The notes under the pieces: generated by a model
Databases searched by the model: none
Seen by the model: the letters and a program-made list of their open reading frames with translations, nothing else
What the model was told of the DNA's origin: nothing
Translations under genes and position numbers: made by a program
In this document: positions 1-6,916 of the stretch, piece by piece
Layout of the letters: each line of letters opens with the position of its first letter
Numbering within the stretch: position 1 is the first letter of the stretch
From: CAZNPU01 sp964575335
GTDB lineage: Bacteria > Planctomycetota > Phycisphaerae > Phycisphaerales > SM1A02
DNA: 10,903 nt
Direction: 5' to 3'
Assembly (NCBI GenBank): GCA_964575335.1
Contig: CAZNPU010000045.1
Location: 1-10,903, forward strand

Positions 1-1
1 C

Positions 2-3000
2 GGCAGTATGCGTGCGGCCGCGCTTGATGAAGAAAGCATCAGGGCCGTGCAGGTCGCGCGACAGACCATCGACGCCGATCGCCGTAGCCGCATGGTGGAG
101 ATTCCAAGCGGGCAAGCGGACATGAAGCTGTGGGCGAACAAGGGCGATGAATCCAAGATTCGCGCACTGCTGAAGAAAATCGAAAGTATCGTCAAGCGTC
201 CGCAGCAGATCACGCGCACCGCAACAACGGGGCCGAAGGGCAATTTCCGCAAACCATCGGTGGCCAAAACGGATGCGGGGATTGTCAAGGCCATACTCGA
301 TGGCGCTTCGAAGGAAAATGCCCGCTATGCGATGAACGGTGTCATGGTGGATGGCGAGAACCTGGTCGTGACCAATGGCCACATCCTCTGGATCGCCAAG
401 GGTGAATGGGGAAAGGACGGCTTTTATCCGCGCGATGCAATCGCCAAGGATGGCACGTTGCCGGCAGTTCCATCGACCGATGCCGATTTGCCCAAGCTCC
501 CCCCGTGGCGTGATGTGGTTCCGACGTATGGGGCGAACGATGCCATTCCCAATGTCGATGTGCTGACCGCCATGAAGCACATTCAGATGGCCGCGAAGAT
601 GGCCGAGGCGGGAGGCGAGTTGAGCGGCGTCCTGGTGGTCGTGAACGATGATGGTACGCTCGGATATGCCGCGTACTCGCCGGAGTTTGGCACCGCTGAA
701 ATCAATATCCGAGACGATTACGAGGTGCTTGGCGCTGTCAATCCGCAATTGCTCTCAAAGGCGCTGGCGTTTCACCATATCGCCGGTGACACCGAAGTAA
801 GGATCGCATTTCCTTATTGGAACAAACCGATTCTTATAAAGGGTGATGCACGCCGCGCTACGACGGTCATCATGCCGGTCAACCTTGACGAGAAGAACGT
901 GAAACGACAGGCGATCACCGCCCGCCCGAAGCGTGACGATCCCGCCGATGCCGAGCCAAAGGAATTGGCCGATGTATTGCCCGGCCACATTCGCCAGCGC
1001 CGGCAGGCGTACGGGATCAATCCAACAGGCAAGTCGAACGCTGATCTGAAGCGCATCATTGAGCGCCGGCCAGTGAGTGAACCTGCCGACTCCGAAATGC
1101 AGGAATTGATTTACACCGAGTTCCGGGCTGATGAACCATCAAAGCGCAGCACGCCAGAATCATTCCGCGATGAGTTTCCCGAAGGTGAATCATCGCCGTT
1201 TGAGTTCACGCTGCCTGAGGGGATCAAGCTGCGCGAGGGCATCGGCCCTGACATCATGGAAGCGGCCCGCATGATCGCCGTGCCGGTGAAGTCGAAGAAA
1301 TTGCGGGGGCTGATGCTCGGCGTATTCAGGCATCCGCCCGGCATGATCGAGCTGCGCGATATCCGCTGGATTCGCACGCTGGCGCATGAGGCTGGCCATG
1401 CGGTTGACTTCCGAATGAATGGCAACAGCTTCCCATCGAGCATTCGCAACCGCTTCCCGACGCTGCAATTGAAGGAACGCGAAGCACGCGAGCAGTTGAA
1501 ACGGGCATCGGAGTTCATTCGACCGTTGCAGGGAATGTCGTGGTCTGACCGCAGCAGCTATGTTCGATATCGCGCCGGTCACGCTGAACTGATGGCCGAT
1601 TTGATCTGCCTCTACCAGCTTGCGCCGGACAAGGCGCGTGAATTGGCCCCGGACGTGACGGCTGCACTTGAAGCGAAGATCGAAAGCAATCCAATCGTCA
1701 AGGCGGCGATGGACCTGGTATTGAACCCGGATGAAGCGGGCATCAAGGCGACGGCGAAAAAGCACATTGCCGAACGCACCACGCTTCCCGATCCTGAGTT
1801 TGTCGATCCCACGAATCCGGAGCCGATGCTTCGCGCTGATGTTCTGGACCTTGTGAAGCAGACCAACCGCGAGCTAGGCGTCCATCTGCATCGGGTTTAT
1901 TCAACATCGCGCAAGTGGCGAGAGCAATTGAACGCCCGCGAGCGCGAGGACGTAGCCGCGTTTGTCGAGGGCATCAGCAACCTGAGTATCAAGGGCGATA
2001 CATTCGAGGCGGTCGAGTCGCGCATGACGCCGGCCATGCACGCGGCGGCGCGAGAGTATCGCTACGAGCAGGAATTGAATCGTCAGGAAGCGAATCGCAT
2101 ATTCCATGAGGCGGGCGAGGGACCGGAGAAGATCAAATGGATTGCGGACTATCTGGCGCACTTCTACATGGCGCCACGCGCCAAGTTGATTGCGTTTCTC
2201 GGTCGATGGCGCAAGCAGACCCCGCACATAAAAAAGCGGCAATTCCCGACATTGAAGGAAGCGGTCGAGGCCGGACTTGTGCCGGTCAGCCAGGACATCG
2301 CTTATCTGTATGAACGAGCTGCGGAAAACAATTTCCGGGCTGCCATGACGCGGCACTTCCTGAAACAATTGCGAGCAAAGAAAACACTCGCCGGCGATCC
2401 GGTCATCGTGGGTTCAATCGAAGCGGCCGGTCCTGACTGGCGGCGTATCGAGCATCCGGTGTTGCGCACGATCTACGCCCGGAAGAACGCCAGAGGGGAA
2501 ACGATACTGGGCGAAAACTTCGCTTATGTTCATCCGAGCATTGAGCGACCGGTACAGGTGCTGCTTGATCGGCAGTTCGATGGTCCCGTCGCTCGGATAA
2601 TCACGGCGATCAATTCCGCCGGCAAGGCGCTGAACGTGGCGTTTTCATTCTTCCATGAAATCACGCTGTATGAGTCATCGTCGGCGGTGAACATGAAGTT
2701 CCTGAACCCGCTGCGCGGTGTGCTGATCGGGCCATTCGAGTCGAAGCGATTGGGCATTGGCTTCCGCCCGCACCTGACCTATCGCGCTGGGTTGAAGCTG
2801 GACCGGAAAGACCCGCATGGAACGCAAGACGCGATCCGGCACGGTTTGAGTCTGACACGCGCAGCATCAGCCGATTATGCACGGTCATATCTGGAAACGA
2901 TGCTGCGTCGCGTCGAGCATGTGGCCCGCAAGGTTCCGCAACTGGAATGGCTGGTTCGCCGGGTTCGCAAGGCCGTCGAATCGTACAACCGGCATCTGTG

Positions 3001-4267
3001 GGACAACGCGCATCAGGGATTGAAGCTGTTTTCGTACCACACGCTCGCTGCGGACATACTGCCCAAGCTGCCGCGCGGCATATCGGCGCGTGAGGCGAAG
3101 GAAACCATCGCTTCCTATGTGAACGATGCGTTTGGCGGACAGGAGTTTCTGGAGTTGCCGGTGTTGAAGAAAGGGCATCGGGCGTTTTCTGAGCCGGCGA
3201 CGGTCAAGCAGGTTCAGATGCTGCACGGTCTACTGTTCGCGCCTGATTGGACGATTTCTAATATCCGAATTGCCGGGCGTCCGGTGGTGAACATCGGGCA
3301 TCCGCTCATGCGTCGGCTTGGCGTTCGCTACTGGCGCAACATGGCGGTGACGCTGTTCGGCTCAATGGCAGCCGCGCAATACGCGATCTACTGGGCATTG
3401 GGCGGCGACGATGACGATATGAAGGCGTTTCCGTGGCAGAACGAGATTGGCCGCACCACATCCATTGACGTGACGCCGCTTCGGAATCGCATCTACACCG
3501 TGTTGGGCATCGAGCCGCCGAAGGAAAGAGCCTACATCCATCCCGGAAAGCAGGCGTTCGAGGTGCTGCGTTACTTTGAGCAGTTCCCCGAAGGTTTGGT
3601 TCAGAACATCGGCAACAAATCATCCGTGGCCGTGCGCATGGCGGTTGAGCAGATGACAAGCCACCAGGCGGGGCTGGGCTTCCCGATGCCGTGGGCGAAT
3701 GACGCATACGGTGAGCAAATCAATGGCTGGGCCGAAATCGTCGAACGCGCCAAGGCCGTTGGCGAGCAGTTCATTCCGTTCAGCTGGCAACCAAACAACT
3801 TCGCATTCGCGCTGCCCAAGCAGTCGGGCATGACAAAGTACCGTGCTGGCCGGCACTACGAGGATTCGATTACCGCCTACGCCGATCCGTCGTGGTGGAA
3901 CGCGATCGGGCAATCGGTGGGCTTGAAGTCACAGGAAGCGGCCGCCATTGACATGATTGCGAAGGTTCACGATGCGGCGGTCGCCAACGGGATCGAACCG
4001 GAGGCAAGCCGTCAGCTATTCATCATGGCGATGAACCGCGTCCGTGGCGTCTACTACGGGAAGTTCCTTGATGCGATTGAGGATCAGGACTGGAATGCAG
4101 CCGACCGGTACGCCGTGGTGCTGCTGAATCTCGGCACCGAGCCAAGGCAGGTCGCGGCATCAGCCAGGCGTCGCAGTCGAAGCGAATTGTCTGCCGAAGC
4201 GGAAAGCTATCTGCGCTCTGCGGGCGTTCGGGATCGCACGTTGAACTTCGATGATTTGGTGCGCTGA
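2..4267 (+). CDS. Giant polyvalent protein with sliding-clamp-like and zinc-metallopeptidase domains (5' partial)
   Basis: The reading frame is open to the left edge. The first in-window ATG (position 8) has no ribosome binding site, so the true start is probably upstream. Residues below count from that ATG (1419 aa). Residues 88-294 align by eye with domains II and III of the DNA polymerase III beta clamp: RYAMNGV and VVTNGHILWIA near 106-130, NPQLLSKAL at 245-253, and MPVNL at 289-293 where clamps end in MPMRL. Residues 318-354 may be a SAP-like helix pair. Residues 440-560 look like a zincin: HEAGH with H460, E461 and H464, and a likely third ligand E527 in HAELMADL. Residues 600-1419 are mostly helical, with FSFFHEITLYES near 879-890, FAPDWTISNIR at 1077-1087, and one hydrophobic segment at 1112-1131. 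This mix fits the polyvalent proteins of phages and conjugative elements, some of which enter the recipient cell with the DNA. The C-terminal part has no function I can name. Confidence 0.85.
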   Translation, partial: GSMRAAALDEESIRAVQVARQTIDADRRSRMVEIPSGQADMKLWANKGDESKIRALLKKIESIVKRPQQITRTATTGPKGNFRKPSVAKTDAGIVKAILDGASKENARYAMNGVMVDGENLVVTNGHILWIAKGEWGKDGFYPRDAIAKDGTLPAVPSTDADLPKLPPWRDVVPTYGANDAIPNVDVLTAMKHIQMAAKMAEAGGELSGVLVVVNDDGTLGYAAYSPEFGTAEINIRDDYEVLGAVNPQLLSKALAFHHIAGDTEVRIAFPYWNKPILIKGDARRATTVIMPVNLDEKNVKRQAITARPKRDDPADAEPKELADVLPGHIRQRRQAYGINPTGKSNADLKRIIERRPVSEPADSEMQELIYTEFRADEPSKRSTPESFRDEFPEGESSPFEFTLPEGIKLREGIGPDIMEAARMIAVPVKSKKLRGLMLGVFRHPPGMIELRDIRWIRTLAHEAGHAVDFRMNGNSFPSSIRNRFPTLQLKEREAREQLKRASEFIRPLQGMSWSDRSSYVRYRAGHAELMADLICLYQLAPDKARELAPDVTAALEAKIESNPIVKAAMDLVLNPDEAGIKATAKKHIAERTTLPDPEFVDPTNPEPMLRADVLDLVKQTNRELGVHLHRVYSTSRKWREQLNAREREDVAAFVEGISNLSIKGDTFEAVESRMTPAMHAAAREYRYEQELNRQEANRIFHEAGEGPEKIKWIADYLAHFYMAPRAKLIAFLGRWRKQTPHIKKRQFPTLKEAVEAGLVPVSQDIAYLYERAAENNFRAAMTRHFLKQLRAKKTLAGDPVIVGSIEAAGPDWRRIEHPVLRTIYARKNARGETILGENFAYVHPSIERPVQVLLDRQFDGPVARIITAINSAGKALNVAFSFFHEITLYESSSAVNMKFLNPLRGVLIGPFESKRLGIGFRPHLTYRAGLKLDRKDPHGTQDAIRHGLSLTRAASADYARSYLETMLRRVEHVARKVPQLEWLVRRVRKAVESYNRHLWDNAHQGLKLFSYHTLAADILPKLPRGISAREAKETIASYVNDAFGGQEFLELPVLKKGHRAFSEPATVKQVQMLHGLLFAPDWTISNIRIAGRPVVNIGHPLMRRLGVRYWRNMAVTLFGSMAAAQYAIYWALGGDDDDMKAFPWQNEIGRTTSIDVTPLRNRIYTVLGIEPPKERAYIHPGKQAFEVLRYFEQFPEGLVQNIGNKSSVAVRMAVEQMTSHQAGLGFPMPWANDAYGEQINGWAEIVERAKAVGEQFIPFSWQPNNFAFALPKQSGMTKYRAGRHYEDSITAYADPSWWNAIGQSVGLKSQEAAAIDMIAKVHDAAVANGIEPEASRQLFIMAMNRVRGVYYGKFLDAIEDQDWNAADRYAVVLLNLGTEPRQVAASARRRSRSELSAEAESYLRSAGVRDRTLNFDDLVR

Positions 4268-4328
4268 TGATGAGTACGCTTGGATTGTGTTTGACAGCCG
4301 CGAATTGGAATGTAGGCTTTGAGCAGTC

Positions 4329-4407
4329 GGGTCCCTGCCAAAATCACCGACTACATCACACCCCAGTAATGCATCGGGTACGTTGCGCGAACCCCTGGCA
4401 GGGACCC
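4329..4407. repeat. 12-bp perfect inverted repeat with a 55-base spacer
   Basis: GGGTCCCTGCCA at 4329-4340 is the exact reverse complement of TGGCAGGGACCC at 4396-4407. The pair lies in the roughly 200-base gap between the giant gene and the integrase. No T-run follows the right arm, so it does not look like a simple terminator. It could be a pair of binding sites (for example for a recombination directionality factor or repressor) or a long-range RNA stem in the integrase leader. I see no other convincing content in 4268-4463. Confidence 0.6.
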
Positions 4408-4452
4408 CGTGTAACGGCCCGATGCTGCGCTCACTTGTCGCCGCGTGCGAAT

Positions 4453-4456
4453 GGAG
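4453..4456 (+). promoter_or_regulatory. Ribosome binding site of the integrase
   Basis: GGAG at 4453-4456 lies 7 bases before the ATG at 4464, but only 1 base before the ATG at 4458. The spacing favours 4464 as the start codon. Two nearby in-frame starts, the ATG at 4458 and a TTG at 4383, are less likely. Confidence 0.5.
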
Positions 4457-4463
4457 CATGACC

Positions 4464-5711
4464 ATGACCACCCGCGTATACCTACTGAAGCGTCCGCGCG
4501 TGCTACCGGCTGACAAAGCCAAGTTTGAAAAGGTGCGGCAAGACGCTATTGCCAAAGGCGCATCAGAAAAAGAAGCGCGCGCAAAAGCTCGCAAGGCTGC
4601 TGCGACCTACTACTGGGTGCTGCGTTGGACCGGCACTAACGGTAGGCAGCAGTATGAATCACTGGACCGATGCGACCGCATGACCAAGACTGACGCGAAG
4701 AACAGTCGGCAGCAGAAGGAATTGGCATTTGGAAGGGGTGATTTCCCTGTAGACAAGCCCAAAGGAATCACACTGGCCGAGTTCAAGCTGGTTTACGAAA
4801 CCCGCCGGAGACAGGGCGATACTGGACGCGGCTATCTGCGTAGCGCACCGAAACTACGCGAGTCAACAATCGCTGAGCACCTGATGACGCTCCGGTACAT
4901 GCTCAACCACTTCGGTGATGATTTTCGCATCGCTTCGATCACGCTGAATGATGCAATTGATTGGGTGGACAATCTGGAGGCGGGCAGATTGTCGCAGGCC
5001 CGGAAGCAATCCAAGCGAGTCTACACAATCACAGAGCAGACTGTCCGCAAGCACATTCGTAACGCCAAGGCGATTTTCAATTGGGCGAAGATCATCAACT
5101 ATGTGCATTCCAATCCGTTCGGCAACTTCGACGGTAAGCCACTGCCGAGTGACGCGAACGCCGAAGTGACCATCGCTGATGTGGAGAAGATTCTGGCGGC
5201 GACCGATGACAAGGGCTGGCGGGCGCTATTCGGCTTGTGTCGGTTTGCTGGACTTCGCCGGGGCGAAGCGATTGCGCTTCCGTGGTCCGGCATGGAGACA
5301 GATAAGCATGGCGAGCGGCATTGGGTAGGCGTCGATTGGGAGACGCGACGTATTCACCTCGTCGCTGAAAAGACCCGTATGGCCCGCGTGGTTCCTATCT
5401 GCCCGCGTCTGTATGAAATCCTGATGGACGCCTACACCGATGCGCCAGAAGGCTCAAAGACGGTTTGCGGACTATCAGAGAACAACCTGACCCGCAACGC
5501 ACAAGCAATCGTTCGAGCGGCGGGGGTGACGCCGTGGCCGAAGTTGTACCAGGCGATGCGATCAAGCTGCGAGAACGACTGGAAAACGGCTGGCGTCGCT
5601 GAGGCAACCTACTGCGCGTGGATGGGACACTCGCGTACCGTCAGCCGTGGCCATTATGTCGCGCCGACTGATTCCGAGTTCGCCGCAGTGATTGGCGAGC
5701 CTGCCAAATAA
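4464..5711 (+). CDS. Tyrosine recombinase / phage-type integrase
   Basis: The 415-residue protein catalyses site-specific integration and excision of the element by way of a covalent 3'-phosphotyrosine intermediate. Residues 1-100 are basic and contain an arm-binding-like region (YYWVLRWTG at 49-57). Residues 100-225 form a helical core-binding (SAM-like) domain, with LRYMLNHF at 143-150 and RNAKAIFNWA at 199-208. The catalytic domain follows: R265 in GLRRGE, K303 in AEKTR, R366 in YQAMRSS, H389 in MGHS and Y398 in GHY. The usual first His of the HxxR box is Gln363. A Q-N/A-x-R box followed by a WMG(H/N)S box is familiar from planctomycete integrases. The gene points at the tRNA-Arg 3' end, the probable attachment site. 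No excisionase gene is visible next to it. The start was chosen from the GGAG spacing. Confidence 0.93.
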   Translation: MTTRVYLLKRPRVLPADKAKFEKVRQDAIAKGASEKEARAKARKAAATYYWVLRWTGTNGRQQYESLDRCDRMTKTDAKNSRQQKELAFGRGDFPVDKPKGITLAEFKLVYETRRRQGDTGRGYLRSAPKLRESTIAEHLMTLRYMLNHFGDDFRIASITLNDAIDWVDNLEAGRLSQARKQSKRVYTITEQTVRKHIRNAKAIFNWAKIINYVHSNPFGNFDGKPLPSDANAEVTIADVEKILAATDDKGWRALFGLCRFAGLRRGEAIALPWSGMETDKHGERHWVGVDWETRRIHLVAEKTRMARVVPICPRLYEILMDAYTDAPEGSKTVCGLSENNLTRNAQAIVRAAGVTPWPKLYQAMRSSCENDWKTAGVAEATYCAWMGHSRTVSRGHYVAPTDSEFAAVIGEPAK

Positions 5712-5717
5712 CGCGGC

Positions 5718-5739
5718 TAGTGTGCCATTAGTGTGCCAT
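5718..5739. repeat. Perfect 11-bp tandem direct repeat downstream of the integrase
   Basis: TAGTGTGCCAT occurs at 5718-5728 and again immediately at 5729-5739. It lies 6 bases after the integrase stop codon and about 35 bases from the tRNA 3' end. Short direct repeats beside the attachment core are typical of arm-type integrase binding sites, so that is a plausible role. Only the repeat itself is observed. Confidence 0.6.
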
Positions 5740-5745
5740 CAACAG

Positions 5746-5771
5746 AAAACCCCGCCAAAAACGGGGTTTTT
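5746..5771. terminator. Bidirectional rho-independent terminator between integrase and tRNA-Arg
   Basis: AAAACCCCG (5746-5754) pairs with CGGGGTTTT (5762-5770) around a 7-base loop, and T5771 extends the T-run. On the plus strand it is well placed to end the integrase transcript. On the minus strand the stem also finishes in a T-run (complement of AAAA at 5746-5749), and it starts 4 bases beyond the tRNA 3' end, so it probably terminates the tRNA transcript too. Confidence 0.85.
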
Positions 5772-5774
5772 GAA

Positions 5775-5800
5775 CGCGCACGGAGGGAGTCGAACCCCCA
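5775..5800. other. Candidate attachment site (attR/attL) at the tRNA-Arg 3' end
   Basis: The 3' part of the tRNA gene (acceptor 3' strand plus T arm, 5775 to about 5800) faces the integrase. Elements that use tRNA genes usually carry a copy of this segment and so leave the tRNA intact, as it is here. The exact core cannot be fixed because the second copy, expected at the left end of the element, is outside the window. Confidence 0.45.
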
Positions 5801-5847
5801 ACCCTCGGTTCCGAAGACCGATGCTCTATCCATTGAGCTACGTGCGC
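5775..5847 (-). tRNA. tRNA-Arg (anticodon UCG)
   Basis: Read on the minus strand, the gene folds into a complete 73-base cloverleaf. The acceptor stem GCGCACG/CGTGCGC has seven perfect pairs. The D stem is GCTC/GAGC with an 8-base loop containing GG. The anticodon stem is TCGGT/ACCGA with loop CTTCGGA, which gives anticodon TCG (Arg, CGA codon family). The variable loop has 5 bases, and the T arm has loop TTCGACT and one G-T pair. The discriminator base is G and CCA is not encoded. A promoter lies just upstream and a terminator just downstream. It is the likely integration target of the adjacent element and is intact. Confidence 0.96.
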
Positions 5848-5862
5848 AACAGGACGAGCCAA

Positions 5863-5892
5863 AGTATAGCACCACTCGATATTTTTCTTCAA
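5863..5892 (-). promoter_or_regulatory. Promoter of tRNA-Arg
   Basis: On the minus strand, TTGAAG (complement of 5887-5892) and TATACT (complement of 5863-5868) are 18 bases apart and match the sigma-70 type -35 and -10 boxes. The -10 box ends 15 bases before the first tRNA base, a normal distance for a short-leader tRNA transcript. Confidence 0.65.
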
Positions 5893-5957
5893 ATGCACTC
5901 AAAAGTGGCTGATCAGGCCGGCTGCGGGTAATCTGCTGCACTTTCCACACCGCATCG

Positions 5958-5965
5958 AAGGAGGT
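5958..5965 (+). promoter_or_regulatory. Strong Shine-Dalgarno sequence of fabI
   Basis: AAGGAGGT matches the 16S anti-Shine-Dalgarno sequence perfectly and lies 9 bases before the ATG at 5975. It fixes the start of fabI and suggests high expression. I could not identify a clear fabI promoter in 5848-5957. Confidence 0.8.
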
Positions 5966-5974
5966 CGATCGCCA

Positions 5975-6754
5975 ATGGGTTTGATGGATGGCAAACGGGG
6001 GCTGGTCGTCGGGATCGCCAACGATCACAGCTACGCGTATTTCATTGCGGAATCGCTGCTTCGCGAAGGAGCTGAGTGCTTTTTCACCCATCTACCGGGT
6101 GAGAAGATGCATCGCCGCTGTGCGAAGGCGATTGAGCAACTGGGCGTTGAGAATCCGTGGCTGGAGTCGATGGACGCCGGGTCGGATGAAGAGCTTGACC
6201 GCGTCTTTGAGAAGCTCGGCTCCGACTTCGGCTCGATCGATTTTCTCGTTCACTCCATTGCCTTTGCAGATAAAGACTGGCTGAAGGATGGCGTATTTAC
6301 TGCCACGCCCCGGCAGGTTTTCACTCAGGCGATGGACATTTCCGCCTATACCTACATGGCCATGGCGAATCGCGCGCAGAAGCTCATGCCCAACGGCGGT
6401 GCGATGATCGCTATGAGCTACTACGGTGCGGAGAAGGCTGTGCCCGGCTACAACGTCATGGGTGTGGCCAAGTCGGCCCTCGAATCAACCACACGCTATC
6501 TTGCCCATGATCTGGGGCCGAAGAACATTCGCGTCAACACCATCTCCGGGGGGCCGCTGCGCACCATGAGCGCGATGGCGGTGGGCGGCTTCAGCGATAT
6601 CCTCGGCTGGGTTGAAAAGAAAGCGCCGCTTCGTCGAAACGTCACCGGCAAGGATGTGGGCGATGCCGCTGCCTTCCTGCTCAGCGACCACGCTGCGGGC
6701 ATCACGGGACAAACCATATACGTCGATGCCGGTTACAGCATCATGGGTCTGTAA
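5975..6754 (+). CDS. fabI: Enoyl-[acyl-carrier-protein] reductase FabI
   Basis: This cytosolic enzyme reduces trans-2-enoyl-ACP to acyl-ACP with NAD(P)H, the last step of each cycle of type II fatty-acid synthesis. The 259 residues are normal for the family. It has an SDR Rossmann fold: the N-terminal glycine-rich region VVGIANDHSYAYFIAESL (11-28) binds the cofactor, and LVHSIAFADK (91-100) corresponds to the family's 'hSIAFA' segment. The FabI active site is present, with Y149 and Y159 and then K166, seven residues after Y159 (SYYGAEKAVPGYNVMGVAK). SGGPLRT (191-197) and the C-terminal GQTIYVDAGYSIMG are also typical. It starts with an excellent ribosome binding site and stands alone between the divergent tRNA and the convergent transporter gene. 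It is intact. The double-Tyr spacing supports FabI over a generic SDR. Confidence 0.95.
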   Translation: MGLMDGKRGLVVGIANDHSYAYFIAESLLREGAECFFTHLPGEKMHRRCAKAIEQLGVENPWLESMDAGSDEELDRVFEKLGSDFGSIDFLVHSIAFADKDWLKDGVFTATPRQVFTQAMDISAYTYMAMANRAQKLMPNGGAMIAMSYYGAEKAVPGYNVMGVAKSALESTTRYLAHDLGPKNIRVNTISGGPLRTMSAMAVGGFSDILGWVEKKAPLRRNVTGKDVGDAAAFLLSDHAAGITGQTIYVDAGYSIMGL

Positions 6755-6856
6755 CGAAGAATCGCACATCGAACATGCACCGGCTTCGCGTCGCATCTGC
6801 GGCCTTGGCCGGGGCAATGAAGACAAAGCACCGCAACGCGCCTGTTCCAGCATCAC

Positions 6857-6896
6857 TGGCGATTGACGTGTCGATATGCCGGCACGTCAATCGCCA
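6857..6896. terminator. 14-bp stem hairpin between convergent fabI and transporter genes
   Basis: TGGCGATTGACGTG (6857-6870) pairs perfectly with CACGTCAATCGCCA (6883-6896) around a 12-base loop. CAC at 6854-6856 and GTG at 6898-6900 extend it past a one-base bulge. It lies about 100 bases after the fabI stop and 20 bases after the minus-strand transporter stop. That suits a shared transcript-end structure for both genes. No clear T-run follows on either strand, so it is not a textbook rho-independent terminator. It could also be a binding site for a dimeric protein. Confidence 0.5.
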
Positions 6897-6916
6897 TGTG
6901 AATATGCAGATGAGTG

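Larger units (their letters stand above)
1..5775. mobile_element. Right end of an integrated phage-like or integrative element
   Basis: This segment contains a giant polyvalent-type protein gene followed by a tyrosine recombinase gene. The recombinase reads toward the 3' end of a tRNA-Arg gene and stops 63 bases before it. A site-specific recombinase abutting a tRNA 3' end is the classic layout of an integrated prophage or integrative element, so the right boundary is probably at or just inside the tRNA. The left boundary lies outside the window, so I cannot see the matching direct repeat. No capsid, terminase, relaxase or replication gene is visible, so I cannot say whether it is a phage, a conjugative element or a satellite. 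Confidence 0.72.

Noticed and set aside
4267..4461. A 64-codon frame starting at ATGATG, overlapping the stop of the giant gene and ending at the integrase start
   Set aside because: Its product is rich in Cys, His, Arg and Pro with no recognisable pattern. It runs through both arms of the inverted repeat, and no ribosome binding site precedes it. The overlaps at both ends look like translational coupling, so it is not impossible, only unsupported.
4383..4463. Earlier TTG start for the integrase at 4383
   Set aside because: It runs through the right arm of the inverted repeat, gives an atypical Cys-rich leader, and lacks a ribosome binding site. GGAG with good spacing supports the ATG at 4464.
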